Assembly (NCBI GenBank): GCA_965224045.1
Contig: CBDCYD010000001.1
Coordinates: 308,082 to 372,081, forward strand
Reading direction: 5' to 3'
DNA length: 64,000 nucleotides
Source of the DNA: Tectiglobus sp965224045
GTDB taxonomy: Bacteria > Pseudomonadota > Alphaproteobacteria > Rhizobiales > Hyphomicrobiaceae
The position numbers and the translations under genes were made by a program. Under the pieces are notes generated by a model. It ran no database searches. It saw nothing but the letters and a program-made list of their open reading frames with translations, and was not told the DNA's origin. Every line of letters starts with the position of its first letter. Position 1 is the stretch's first letter. This document shows positions 45,057 to 54,781 of the stretch, piece after piece.

Positions 45057-45675
45057 CTTCGGTTTCCTCATAAGCAGTTCCGCTCTCGGGACAGATCAGG
45101 TCCGGTCCGAGCCTGACACCGGCCTCGCTCATCCAACCGATGCGTTTTGCCGGCACGCCCGCCATTAGGGCGTAGGCCGGAACATCGTTGGTCACCACCG
45201 CACCGGCTGCGATGAAGCAGTACTCACCGAGCGTATGCCCGCATACGATCGTAGCGTTTGCACCAACGCTCACGCCACGTTTGAGCAGCGTGGTGCGGAA
45301 TTCACTCTTGCGTTCGACCTCGGCGCGCGGATTGTTGACGTTCGTGAACACGCAACTCGGCCCACAAAACACACCGTCCTCCAGCTCAACGCCGTCGTAA
45401 AGGCTGACGTTATTCTGGATTTTGCAGTTATTTCCGATCTTGACGTTCGGCCCGATCATCACGTTCTGGCCGATCGAACACTTCTCACCGATTTCGCAAT
45501 TCTTGAGGATGTGCACGAAGTGCCAGATCTTTGTGCCCACACCAATTGTGCAAGGTGCATCGATGTAGGCACTCTCATGCACGCTAACGCCAGGATGGTC
45601 CTCGGGTGTGTGCAACTGGCCGGCAGTGTCCGACGCGCGATCAGACCGGCCAGCCACTATCGTATCTCCCTTCAT
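45034..45675 (-). CDS. wbpD: UDP-amino-sugar 3-N-acetyltransferase (WbpD-like, left-handed beta helix)
   Basis: A 213-residue hexapeptide-repeat acetyltransferase starting MKGDTIVAGRSDRASD; an in-frame ATG at 45693 is possible. The beta-helix repeats are clear: IGVGTKIWHFVHILKNCEIG, SIGQNVMIGPNVKIG, KIQNNVSLYDGVELEDG, then FCGPSCVFTNVNNPRAEVER and MAGVPAKRIGWMSEAG. These segments match WbpD/WlbB closely in memory. It acetylates the 3-amino group to give UDP-2,3-diacetamido-2,3-dideoxyglucuronate. It overlaps the preceding oxidoreductase gene by 35 bases. Confidence 0.88.
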   Translation of the reverse strand: MKGDTIVAGRSDRASDTAGQLHTPEDHPGVSVHESAYIDAPCTIGVGTKIWHFVHILKNCEIGEKCSIGQNVMIGPNVKIGNNCKIQNNVSLYDGVELEDGVFCGPSCVFTNVNNPRAEVERKSEFRTTLLKRGVSVGANATIVCGHTLGEYCFIAAGAVVTNDVPAYALMAGVPAKRIGWMSEAGVRLGPDLICPESGTAYEETEDGRLEPK

Positions 45676-46621
45676 CGGCAAGCACCTTCGCAAGAAACGA
45701 ATGCTGCTCGCCCTTGTCCAGTTCGATAGCTTGCGAACGGATCGCCGAAACCGTCTCGATCGAAGGGCGCACTTCCGCGATTGGAAATCCGCGACCGGCG
45801 AGAATTTCCTGATAGCTCAGCGTGTGCAGATCCGTGAAGCCTGCCGAAAATTCGACCTCTTGGCCATCGACCGTGATCGAACGGAACGTACGTTGCGTCT
45901 CCGCTACCCGGTCCGGGACATCGCGCACGTTGATCGATAGGAACCAGCGCACGCGGGCACGGTCATACTCCAGATAGCCGCTTGAGCAATCCATCGCCCG
46001 GTGGTGGACGACGTTGGATTTCAAGTCACCGAAGACGAACGACAGCATGTCGTAAAAATGCACGCCGATATTCGTGGCAATGCCACCGGACTTCTGGTCA
46101 TCGCCCTTCCAGGATGTGTAGTACCACCGGCCTCGCGAAGTAATGTAGGTCAGATCGACGTCGAACACCTTGCTCGCCTCGGCTGCCTGCACCTTGTCGC
46201 GTAGCGCTATGATGGCCGGGTGGAGGCGCAGCTGCAGAATGGTATTGATCTTTCTGCCCGTGTCTTGCTCGACTTCGGCAAGCCCGTCGATATTCCATGG
46301 ATTGAGAACAAGCGGTTTTTCACAGATCGCATCGGCGCCGGAACGCAGCGCGAAACGGACATGGGCATCGTGCAAGTAATTCGGCGAGCAGATGCTGATA
46401 TAATCGATTGGGTCGCCCTGCCGCCGGCAACGGTCGACATAGCGGTCGAAGCGCTCGAACTCCGTGAAAAAGCGCACGTTCGGGAAATAGCTATCCATGA
46501 TCCCAACCGAGTCGCTCGGGTCCATGGCCGCCCTCAAAACACCACCGGTATCGGCAATCGCGCGCAAATGGCGCGGTGCGATATAGCCCGCCGTACCGAT
46601 GAGTGCGAAGGATTTCTGCAT
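45641..46621 (-). CDS. wbpB: UDP-N-acetylglucosaminuronate 3-dehydrogenase (WbpB/WlbA-like, Gfo/Idh/MocA family)
   Basis: A 326-residue NAD-dependent oxidoreductase. It starts MQKSFALIGTAGYIAPRHLR and has DYISICSPNYLHDAHVR, CEKPLVLNPWNIDG, the long LTYITSRGRWYYTSWKGDD and the catalytic ATNIGVHFYDML. This set is specific for WbpB/WlbA rather than the wider Gfo family. It oxidises UDP-GlcNAcA at C3, and the cofactor is usually recycled through 2-oxoglutarate. It is upstream of, and overlaps, the acetyltransferase gene. Confidence 0.9.
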   Translation of the reverse strand: MQKSFALIGTAGYIAPRHLRAIADTGGVLRAAMDPSDSVGIMDSYFPNVRFFTEFERFDRYVDRCRRQGDPIDYISICSPNYLHDAHVRFALRSGADAICEKPLVLNPWNIDGLAEVEQDTGRKINTILQLRLHPAIIALRDKVQAAEASKVFDVDLTYITSRGRWYYTSWKGDDQKSGGIATNIGVHFYDMLSFVFGDLKSNVVHHRAMDCSSGYLEYDRARVRWFLSINVRDVPDRVAETQRTFRSITVDGQEVEFSAGFTDLHTLSYQEILAGRGFPIAEVRPSIETVSAIRSQAIELDKGEQHSFLAKVLADEGRYDSGWPV

Positions 46622-46804
46622 GCGACACGCTCCGAGATCTCAAGCGCCGGACTGCACCGACGAAACATGCGATTAGCTGTGTACTGCTGCCGCCCGGCTT
46701 GTAGCAACTAGAACAACCGGCGCGGCGGCTCAAGTTCTATCTCCGCTGCCGCGGCGACAATGACACATTCGCCGTGCTCCGGCCGTCGGGACCGGCCCTT
46801 GGCT

Positions 46805-48085
46805 TTATGGGCGCCAGATCACGATACCTTTGGGCCGCTCCGCTCTGTTGAGCTTGGCCTTGACGTCCATGACGACGCCCGTGCCATCGTCCAGCATGCC
46901 CTTGATGAGCGCCCAGCCATCACGAATGTAAGCCTTGTGGGCAACAGCGAGTACCACCAGTCCACACCCTTTCATCTGGTCAATGCCGACCAGGTCGATA
47001 CCGAACTCCTCGCGCACCTCGCCGGCATCGGCGTAAGGATCGTGCACCATGACATCGAGGCCGAAGGCGTCGAATTCGCGGATCATGTCGATTACCCGCG
47101 TGTTGCGGATGTCAGGCACGTCTTCTTTGAAGGTCAGGCCCAGAACGCCTACTCGTCGCGAGGCAATGCCGTTCTTGTTGAGCAGCTTGATCCCCTCCCG
47201 CGCAATGCGCTCGGCCATGGTGTCGTTGATCCGCCGTCCCGCCAGAATAACCTGTGGATTGTATCCCTCGATTTCCGCGCGGTGGGTGAGATAGTAGGGG
47301 TCGACGCCAATGCAGTGGCCGCCGACCAGGCCCGGTGTGAACGGCAGGAAGTTCCATTTTGTGCCGGCCGCCGCGAGGACATCCATCGTGTCGATGCCGA
47401 GTTCTGAAAATATTGCCGACAATTCGTTCATCAGCGCAATGTTGAGGTCGCGCTGCGTATTTTCGATCACCTTGGCCGCTTCGGCGACCTTGATCGTCGG
47501 CGCCTTGTGGATACCGGCCTTGACGACCATGCCGTAAACGCGCGCCACTTCTTCCAGCGTGTCCGTATCCTGACCAGATACGACTTTGGTAATGTTCTCG
47601 AAGCGGTGCGCTTTGTCGCCTGGGTTGATCCGTTCCGGCGAGTAGCCCACCGTGAAGTCCGCGCCCGCCTTCAGCCCGGATTGTGCCTCCAGCACGGGGA
47701 TACAGTCCTCCTCCGTCGCTCCCGGATAGACGGTGGACTCGAACACGACGATGTCGCCGGCCGAAAGCGCCCGGCCAACCGTCTCGGAGGCCTTGGTCAG
47801 CGCGACAAGTGACGGACGCTTTGCATGATCAATCGGCGTCGGCACCGTAACGATGAAGAAGTTCGCGTCCTTGAGGTCGGCCTCGTTTGTTGTGAATGTT
47901 AATGTTGGGCTCTCGAGGTCCTCCGGTTCCACTTCTCGCGTACGGTCCAGCCCGGATTTCAATTCCTCGACCCGGTGCCCGTCAATATCGAACCCGATGA
48001 CATTGAGACCGGCACGCCCGAAAGAAACGGCAACCGGCAATCCAACATACCCCAGCCCGATGACGGCGAGTGTGCGCTCGGCCAT
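46805..48085 (-). CDS. Nucleotide-sugar 6-dehydrogenase, TviB/WbpO-like (UDP-N-acetylglucosamine/galactosamine dehydrogenase)
   Basis: A 426-residue UDP-sugar dehydrogenase. N-terminal NAD motif is LAVIGLGYVGLPVAVSFGRA, catalytic Cys is in LVGGHCIGVDPYYLTHRAE, and VGYSPERINPGDK and LGLTFKEDVPDIRNTRV are typical. The GVDPYYLTH form places it with TviB/WbpO rather than WbpA/WecC. It oxidises the C6 hydroxyl of a UDP-HexNAc; UDP-GlcNAc to UDP-GlcNAcA would supply the WbpB homologue just downstream. It lies 183 bases upstream of that gene on the same strand. Confidence 0.9.
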   Translation of the reverse strand: MAERTLAVIGLGYVGLPVAVSFGRAGLNVIGFDIDGHRVEELKSGLDRTREVEPEDLESPTLTFTTNEADLKDANFFIVTVPTPIDHAKRPSLVALTKASETVGRALSAGDIVVFESTVYPGATEEDCIPVLEAQSGLKAGADFTVGYSPERINPGDKAHRFENITKVVSGQDTDTLEEVARVYGMVVKAGIHKAPTIKVAEAAKVIENTQRDLNIALMNELSAIFSELGIDTMDVLAAAGTKWNFLPFTPGLVGGHCIGVDPYYLTHRAEIEGYNPQVILAGRRINDTMAERIAREGIKLLNKNGIASRRVGVLGLTFKEDVPDIRNTRVIDMIREFDAFGLDVMVHDPYADAGEVREEFGIDLVGIDQMKGCGLVVLAVAHKAYIRDGWALIKGMLDDGTGVVMDVKAKLNRAERPKGIVIWRP

Positions 48086-48207
48086 GGTTCAGTTACCTTC
48101 CTGATTTGGGACGCCAATTCCCGGTGCCTCAGTGCCACGCTTTCGGTGGGTGAATACGCCGCGCATTGCAAGATGAGGACTTGACGCAGCCACCGGTGCA
48201 ACTCGCG

Positions 48208-49083
48208 TTAGCGCTCACTGCCGGAGCCGCCGAATTCCGGCGAAAAGGCACGAGGCGAGACGTTCAGGAGGTGTACCGCTTCGCTCCCATCGAAGGCCAA
48301 ATCCTGGTTCATTCGGTCGATGAAGTTCGGACTGTGCCGGGTTAATCCGAGGCCCCGCAGTGTCTTGACCAGCAGGCGCAGTATGAGCGTCGGAACCGGG
48401 ACGATGATAGCCGGCCTCCCGAGGCCCTGCGCGACCCGGGCCACCATCTCACGGTAGGAAATCGTGTCGCCGCCGGTGATGTTGAGTGCGCGATTGGCCG
48501 CCCGCGCATTGTCTGCCGCACTGACCATGAAGGCTGCAACGTCGCCGGCATGGATCGGCTGGCGCATGCCCCTTCCGCTTCCAGCCACTGCAAAGAAACC
48601 GAACCGGCGGACCACGCCGGCAATCTCGTTGATCGACCTGTCAGTCTCGGCGTCATAGATGATTGTTGGTCGCAGGATCGTATACGTCATGCCGGCTTTC
48701 GTTGCCTTGTCGGCGATCAAGGCTTCCGCTTCGGCAAGGCGCCCGGACAACGCTTGTTCGCCGGGATCGCTGCTCGCCGTCTTGCTGAGCATGCTGGTTG
48801 AACTGAGAGCCACGATGTGTGCGGCACCTTCGAGGTGGTCTACGACATCAGCCACAAGCCAGATTGGCCACAGACCGAAAACAACCGCTCTCTCGGGAAC
48901 GGTGAAGCGACCGTCCTGCACCGCCGGCGTTTCCACCCATTCGAATCCGTCTGGTAGATCGGGCCTGCTGCGGCTCACAACGTGGCCTGCGTAGCCCGCC
49001 CTGGCGAGTTGCGGAAGAAGCTGGCGGGCAACAACGCCGCTATTGCCGAGCATCACAACAGGAGGCTTGGGTCCTTCATTCAT
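48208..49083 (-). CDS. NAD-dependent epimerase/dehydratase-like (extended SDR) protein
   Basis: A 291-residue atypical extended SDR starting MNEGPKPPVVMLGNSGVVAR. The nucleotide loop reads LGNSGVVARQLL, unlike the standard G-x-x-G-x-x-G. SSTSMLS takes the place of the catalytic Ser region, and TILRPTIIYDAETD and GMRQPIHAGDVAAFMV are typical of NAD(P)-binding epimerase-like proteins of polysaccharide loci. A Tyr-x3-Lys pair is not evident, so it may not act as a normal epimerase. It is on the same strand as the nucleotide-sugar genes, 122 bases upstream. Confidence 0.75.
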   Translation of the reverse strand: MNEGPKPPVVMLGNSGVVARQLLPQLARAGYAGHVVSRSRPDLPDGFEWVETPAVQDGRFTVPERAVVFGLWPIWLVADVVDHLEGAAHIVALSSTSMLSKTASSDPGEQALSGRLAEAEALIADKATKAGMTYTILRPTIIYDAETDRSINEIAGVVRRFGFFAVAGSGRGMRQPIHAGDVAAFMVSAADNARAANRALNITGGDTISYREMVARVAQGLGRPAIIVPVPTLILRLLVKTLRGLGLTRHSPNFIDRMNQDLAFDGSEAVHLLNVSPRAFSPEFGGSGSER

Positions 49084-49118
49084 GACCGGTCAAATGTACA
49101 ATTTGGCCTCTTTGTCGG

Positions 49119-50469
49119 CTAAGCGCCTGCACCGGCAATAGCGACCTCTACCGCACCGGCAAGTTTGTCGACCAGTTCGTCGATCTGCGCATCCTCGATG
49201 ATAAACGGCGGAGCCAGCAACACGTGGTCACCACGCTTGCCGTCGAGCGTGCCGCCCATCGGGTAACAGATCAGCCCATTCTCGAATGCCGCCGCCTTGA
49301 GCTTGGCGTGCACCCGATGTGAAGGATCGAACGGGGTCTTCGTCTCGCGGTCTGCGACGAGTTCGATGGCCCGGAACAGCCCGCGCCCGCGGATGTCACC
49401 GACGTTTGCATGCTGGCCGAAGCGCTCGTTGAGCGCTGCCTCCAGCTTTTGGCCTTGTTTCATCACGCGGGGAATAAGGTTGCGTTCCTTGAAAGCGGTC
49501 AGCACGGCAAGGCTGCCGGCGCACGCGGCCGGGTGACCGAGGTAGGTATGCCCGTGTTGGAAGAAGCCGGAGCCGCCCTCGATTGCACCGTACACCTTGC
49601 CGCTGCACAACATGGCTCCGATCGGTTGATAGCCGGCGCCGAGCCCCTTTGCGATAGCGACGATATCCGGCGCCACGCCGTCCTGTTCGCAGGCAAACAA
49701 CGTACCTGTGCGCCCCATGCCGCACATCACTTCGTCAAGGATCAGCAGCACGCCATACTGATCGCAGATTTCCCGGATGCGCCGGAAATACCCCGGCGCC
49801 GGCGGGGACCGCCCCCAGCGTCGCCCCGACCACGGGTTCCGCCAGAAACGCCATCACGTTGTCTGGTCCGAGCCGCTTGATTTCGTCTTCCAGCGCATTC
49901 GCCGCCCGCAGCCCGTAGGCCTCCGGCGTTTCATCGTCTCGCATTTCGCGATAGCTGTAGCAGGGCGCAATGTGGGAGCCTTCGGTGAGCAGGGGGGCGA
50001 ACGGCTCGCGCCGCCACATGTTGCCGCCCGCGCCGAGCGCGCCGAGTGTGTTGCCGTGATAACTTTGGCGCCGCGCGATAAGCCTGTGTCGCGAGGGCTG
50101 GCCGATTTCGATCATGTATTGGCGCGCGAGCTTGATGGCCGCTTCGATCGCCTCTGATCCGCCGGACACATAATAGACCCGCTCGATCCCGTCGGGCGCC
50201 ATGTCAATCAGCACATCAGCCAGTTCTTCGGCAGGCTCCGAGGAAAAAAAGCCGGTGTGCGCGAACGCCAGTTTATCCATCTGGGCCTTGACGGCCTCTT
50301 TGACCGAGCTGTCACTGTGGCCGAGGCAGGAAACCGCCGCTCCGCCGGAGCCGTCGAGATAACGCTTGCCATCGCGGTCGATCAGGTAGCAGCCGTCCCC
50401 CCCGACCGCGATTGGTGGCACGACCTTGGTGTGACGTGGGAAAACATGGGAAGAGCGAGCACTAGCCAT
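49119..50469 (-). pseudogene. Class III aminotransferase, one-base frameshift
   Basis: The first part runs from 50469 (MASARSSHVFPRHTKVVPPI) to AEPVVGATLGAVPA, then continues out of frame. The second part resumes as APGYFRRIREICDQYGVLLI and LDEVMCGMGRTGTLFACEQD, ending at 49119. One extra G or C in the GC-rich run around 49795-49803 explains the break; removing it restores a protein of about 449 residues. PLP lysine is in AIAKGLGAGYQPIG, and YYVSGGSEAIEAAIKLARQY is the cofactor-binding region. Family members are omega-aminotransferases such as putrescine or beta-alanine transaminase. The rest of the protein shows no decay, so a base-calling error is likely. Confidence 0.8.
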
Positions 50470-50978
50470 CGCGGGCCCCCTGGTAAAATGCGCACAGTCG
50501 ATGCAGCATTGTGCCGCCTAGTCAGCGGTTCAAGTTGCAATATGCAGATATTGCCTTGCCGGTGTTCCAGCCACGAGCGCGTTATATCCGGTCTCACGGT
50601 TATGAGACACGCAGGTCCAATCCGCAACCATCTCATCTTGTGTCGCGGCACTGCACGCTGCCGCCGCACAGCGCGATCGACGCCGAGTGCTCGTCCGGCC
50701 TCAACGGCAACCGACTATTGGAAAAGTTGCCGAAATTCGCCTGCGCAAAGGCACCGGCTGGGCGAACTGCGCCGTCGGGCTGCGTTCACACCGGACCAAG
50801 GAAACCGTGATTCCAAACGCACGCTCCGAAAAAATGTTTCAATCTCCTTGGCCGTGAAACCTTTTGTTGGTCGCGAGCATTCGGTGCAGTATGGTTTTCT
50901 CTCCGTTATGGGGGCGAGGCATCCGGCACGACGGCGTGGCGGTGTGCGGGTTCGTGTGGTCGACGGCAGGGAAATCGC
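50470..50978. other. Intergenic region upstream of the peptide ABC operon
   Basis: About 510 bases between the divergent aminotransferase and the ATPase gene. Reading frames here have no family signature. It should hold both divergent promoters; an AGGGA ribosome site lies just before the ATG at 50979. I see no strong hairpin or repeat. Confidence 0.45.
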
Positions 50979-52865
50979 ATGTCGGATTTGGTACGGGTGG
51001 AAGATCTTCGGGTCGCCTTTTCCCTGCATGGTCATCCTCTGGAAGTCGTCAAGGGCGCCAGTTTTCGTATCAAGCCCGGGTCCGTTGTCGCGCTGGTGGG
51101 TGAATCCGGTTCCGGCAAGTCGGTCATATCCCAGTCGATCATGGGCATTCTGCCGTCCGCCGCCTCGATAACGGGGGGCAGCATCCACTACGATGAGCCC
51201 GACCGCGGCCTCGACGTTGACATCGCCAAACTTGAGCGCAACGGCCCGGACATGCGTACCTTGCGCGGCGATCGCATGGCGATGATCTTCCAGGAGCCGA
51301 TGAACTCGCTGTCGCCGCTCTACACGATCGGCAACCAGGTACAGGAAGCGTTAGCGATCCATAAGCGGACCAGCTTCAGCGAGGCGCGTGAACGAACGGA
51401 GCACATGCTCAAATTGGTCGGCTTTCCAGATCCCACGCGCGCTTACGACATGTATCCGTTCGAGTTGTCAGGTGGCCTTCGTCAACGCGCAATGATTGCC
51501 ATGGCGCTGATGTGTGAACCGGCATTGCTGATCGCGGACGAGCCGACTACCGCCCTCGACGTAACCATTCAGGCCCAAATCCTCAGCCTTTTGCGCGACC
51601 TTCAGCGCGAATTGGGCATGGCGATGCTGCTGATCACGCATGACCTTGGCGTCGTCGCCAACATGGCCGACGAGGTCGTCGTCATTTACCACGGCGAAAT
51701 CATGGAAGCCGGACCAGTCGAAGCCATCTTCCGCCATCCACAGCACGCCTACCTGAAGGCGCTGCTGAAGGCGGTGCCGCACTTCGACATGAAGCCCGGC
51801 GAGCGCCTTGTCTCGCTACGTGATGTCCAGGGCGATGAGCGCACCGTAACGCTGGCCGAGCGCCGTCCGCCTCAGGCACCTGCCGGTTCAGCGTTGCTCT
51901 CCATTCGCAATGTCACCAAATCGTTCGATATCAAAAAGGCCCAAGGCTGGTTCGGCGGCGGCGCCAACCAGAAAACCCGTGCGGTCGACGGCGTTAGCCT
52001 TGAAGTCCGACGTGGCGAATGCCTCGGGCTGGTCGGCGAGAGCGGTTGCGGCAAGACCACGCTGTCGAAGATTATCATGCGCGCCCTCACCCCAGACGAG
52101 GGAGAACTGATTTACGACAATGGCGCGGAACGCTACGATCTGTTGGATCTCTCGCCTACGCGGTTGCAGCAGTTCCGCACGCGTATCCAGATGGTATTCC
52201 AGGATCCGGTCAATTCGCTTTCGCCGCGGATGACGGTGCTGAACATCCTGCGCGAGCCGATGGAAATCCATGGACTCGGCAATCGTGCGCAACAGACAGA
52301 CCGCGCGGTCGAACTGATGCAGGCGGTTGGCCTCGACCCGCGCTTTCTCAATCGCTACCCGCACAGTTTTTCCGGTGGCCAGCGCCAGCGCATCGGCATT
52401 GCCCGTGCCCTTGCGCTCAAGCCGGACATGCTAATCTGTGATGAGCCCGTCTCGGCACTCGACGTTTCGGTCCAGGCGCAGATCCTCAACCTGTTGTGGG
52501 ACCTGCGCACCGAACTGGGCCTCACCTACATCTTCATCTCGCACAATCTGGCAGTCGTGGACTACGTCGCTGACCGCATCGCCGTGATGGCGCGCGGCCA
52601 AATTGTCGAGTTGGCGCCGCGCGAGGTGCTGTTCCGTGCACCGGTCCACCCCTACACGAAAGCGCTGCTCCGCGCTGTCCCCTACCCCGATCTCGACCGT
52701 CCGCTCGACCTGCAAGCGCTGGGGCGCGGGGAGGCATCCGATCCAATGAACTGGGAGCCCGAGTTCCGCGCTGATACACCATCCTCACTCGCACATCTGG
52801 AACTCGGCGATGGCCACGTCGTGCTCGCCAATCCCAATGCTGACGTCAGGGAGCTGACGACATGA
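50979..52865 (+). CDS. Peptide/nickel-type ABC transporter, fused double ATP-binding protein
   Basis: A 628-residue protein with two nucleotide-binding domains, equivalent to fused OppD-OppF/DppD-DppF. Domain 1 has Walker A GESGSGKS (about 41-48), signature FELSGGLRQR and LLIADEPTTALD; domain 2 has GESGCGKTTLS (from about 352), signature FSGGQRQRIGIARAL and LICDEPVSALDVS. Both have the ITHDLGVV or SHNLAVVDYVAD H-loop, and an oligopeptide-type C-terminal segment (FRAPVHPYTKALLRAVPYPDL) is present after domain 2. It energises import through the two permeases downstream. The stop overlaps the next ATG. Confidence 0.92.
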   Translation: MSDLVRVEDLRVAFSLHGHPLEVVKGASFRIKPGSVVALVGESGSGKSVISQSIMGILPSAASITGGSIHYDEPDRGLDVDIAKLERNGPDMRTLRGDRMAMIFQEPMNSLSPLYTIGNQVQEALAIHKRTSFSEARERTEHMLKLVGFPDPTRAYDMYPFELSGGLRQRAMIAMALMCEPALLIADEPTTALDVTIQAQILSLLRDLQRELGMAMLLITHDLGVVANMADEVVVIYHGEIMEAGPVEAIFRHPQHAYLKALLKAVPHFDMKPGERLVSLRDVQGDERTVTLAERRPPQAPAGSALLSIRNVTKSFDIKKAQGWFGGGANQKTRAVDGVSLEVRRGECLGLVGESGCGKTTLSKIIMRALTPDEGELIYDNGAERYDLLDLSPTRLQQFRTRIQMVFQDPVNSLSPRMTVLNILREPMEIHGLGNRAQQTDRAVELMQAVGLDPRFLNRYPHSFSGGQRQRIGIARALALKPDMLICDEPVSALDVSVQAQILNLLWDLRTELGLTYIFISHNLAVVDYVADRIAVMARGQIVELAPREVLFRAPVHPYTKALLRAVPYPDLDRPLDLQALGRGEASDPMNWEPEFRADTPSSLAHLELGDGHVVLANPNADVRELTT

Positions 52866-54772
52866 TCGGCCGGAGGTCAAAGAGGCCGGTTGTCGGCGTC
52901 CTTGCGATTGTCGTTGCAGCGCTATCCGTCGCTGCCACGTCGTCGGAGGCGCGGGCCAATGACTACATCGAGACCCCGCTGCTTCAATCCTTGGTCAAGA
53001 TCGGGCGCCTGCCACCGGTTGGAGAGCGTGTGCCCGAAATCCCTAAGGTAATCGACCTGCCGGCTCTCGGCCGCACAAACGGACGTCACGGTGGGCGCAT
53101 CCGAATGCTCATGGGTCGTGAAAAGGATATTCGCATGGCCGTTTACTACGGCTATGCGCGACTCATCGGCTACAATGCAAAGCTCGAGTTTGAAGCCGAC
53201 ATCCTGCGCGCATTCGATGTCAGGGAAGGGCGCGAGTTCACCTTTCACTTGCGTCCGGGTCACAAATGGTCGGATGGTCATCCATTTACGGCCGAGGATT
53301 TTCGTTTCTTTTGGGAGGATATTGCCACGGATGAGGCCGTGAGCCCCAGTGGGCCGCATCGCCATCTCCTGGTCAATGACAAGCCACCGCGGTTCGAAGT
53401 GATTGACGAACTGACGGTGCGCTACACCTGGGATGCACCCAATCCCTACTTCCTGTCGGCGGTCGCCGGGACGCGTGCGCTCTACGTGTTCGCACCGGCG
53501 CACTATCTTAAGAAGTTCCATGCCAGGTACGGCGATAAGACTAAGCTCGGCGAACAATGGGCCAAGAAATTCAAAAAGCGCGCTCGCCAGTATCAGCCGT
53601 TTGATCCCTACATGCCGACACTCGAGGCCTGGCAGTTGCAAACCAAGCCACCGTCTTCGCTCTACGTTTTTGCACGCAATCCGTTCTTCCACCGCGTCGA
53701 CAGCGCCGGTCGTCAACTGCCCTATGCCGACTCGATCACGATTGCGGTCGGCTCCGCCTCCTTGGTCCCGGCCAAGACTGGCAGTGGCGATAGCGACCTT
53801 CAGGGCCGTTATGTCCGATTCGATGACTACACTTTCTTGAAGGCTGCCGAAAAGCGCGATGCCATCAGGGTCAAGCTGTGGCGCCACACGGTCGGCTCGG
53901 CGCTTGCGATCTACCCGAATTTGAACACCAACGATCCCGCGTGGCGCGAGGCACTGCGCGATGTGCGCGTGCGCCGCGCACTGTCGCTCGCCGTCAACCG
54001 CCGTGAGATCAATCAGGCGATCTTTTATGGCCTCGCCAGCGAGAGTGCCAACACGGTTGTTCGCCAGAGCCCGCTCTTTAGACCCGAGTACGCAGAGAGC
54101 TACGCCCGCTTTGATCCTGACGAGGCTAATCGCCTGCTGGATCAGACGGTGCTCGCAAAACGGAACAGATCAGGCGTCCGCCTTTTACCGGATGGGCGCC
54201 GCGCCGAAATTATCCTGGAGACCACGGGCGAAAGTTCGATGCAGACCGACGTGCTTTCGCTGGTGCGCGACAGCTGGCGTCGCATCGGAATTCTCATGTA
54301 TCCGCGTCCGACGCACCGCGATCTCTTTCGCAAGCGCGTCTATTCCGGCGACACGGTGATGTCGGCCTGGCCGGGCTACGACAACGCACTTTCAACCCCT
54401 GAGATGAGCCCGCTCGATTTCGCACCGACATCGAAGTATCACTACCAATGGCCGCTGTGGGGCGACCACTACTGGACCAAAGGCAAAGCCGGGTCCGAAC
54501 CGGAACTGCCGGAAGCCAGGCGCCTGGTCGAGTTGCTAGGCCAATGGGAGCGCTCGAGCAGTACTGAAGAACGCGGTCGAATCTGGCACGAAATGCTCAA
54601 GATCCACGCCGACCAGGTGTTTTCGATCGGCACCGTGAACGGCGCCAAACAACCGATTGCGCATGCACCAAATTTGCGCAACGTGCCCGAGACCGGCATC
54701 TGGAGCTTTGTACCGTCCGCCTATTTCGGAGTTTACATGCCGGACACATTCTGGTTTGCGGCGAAGCAGTAG
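52862..54772 (+). CDS. ABC transporter substrate-binding protein (SBP family 5, peptide type)
   Basis: A 636-residue periplasmic binding protein. The first 31 residues form a signal peptide (RRSKRPVVGVLAIVVAALS, with SEARANDY around the cleavage). Family-5 markers are FHLRPGHKWSDGHPFTAEDF, RYTWDAPNPYFLSAVAG and RVRRALSLAVNRREINQAIF. It is about 100 residues longer than a typical OppA, as in several alphaproteobacterial homologues. It should deliver an oligopeptide or similar ligand to the permeases that follow, and is coupled to the ATPase gene by a four-base overlap. Confidence 0.9.
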   Translation: MIGRRSKRPVVGVLAIVVAALSVAATSSEARANDYIETPLLQSLVKIGRLPPVGERVPEIPKVIDLPALGRTNGRHGGRIRMLMGREKDIRMAVYYGYARLIGYNAKLEFEADILRAFDVREGREFTFHLRPGHKWSDGHPFTAEDFRFFWEDIATDEAVSPSGPHRHLLVNDKPPRFEVIDELTVRYTWDAPNPYFLSAVAGTRALYVFAPAHYLKKFHARYGDKTKLGEQWAKKFKKRARQYQPFDPYMPTLEAWQLQTKPPSSLYVFARNPFFHRVDSAGRQLPYADSITIAVGSASLVPAKTGSGDSDLQGRYVRFDDYTFLKAAEKRDAIRVKLWRHTVGSALAIYPNLNTNDPAWREALRDVRVRRALSLAVNRREINQAIFYGLASESANTVVRQSPLFRPEYAESYARFDPDEANRLLDQTVLAKRNRSGVRLLPDGRRAEIILETTGESSMQTDVLSLVRDSWRRIGILMYPRPTHRDLFRKRVYSGDTVMSAWPGYDNALSTPEMSPLDFAPTSKYHYQWPLWGDHYWTKGKAGSEPELPEARRLVELLGQWERSSSTEERGRIWHEMLKIHADQVFSIGTVNGAKQPIAHAPNLRNVPETGIWSFVPSAYFGVYMPDTFWFAAKQ

Positions 54773-54781
54773 GGGGATGAC

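Noticed and set aside
46805..48085. WbpA as the name of the dehydrogenase
   Set aside because: The catalytic segment GGHCIGVDPYYLTH is of the TviB/WbpO type; I therefore give no gene symbol although the pathway role is equivalent.
50257..51171. A 304-codon plus-strand frame before and overlapping the ATPase gene
   Set aside because: It overlaps the start of a strongly supported ABC ATPase and lacks similarity to any family I know.
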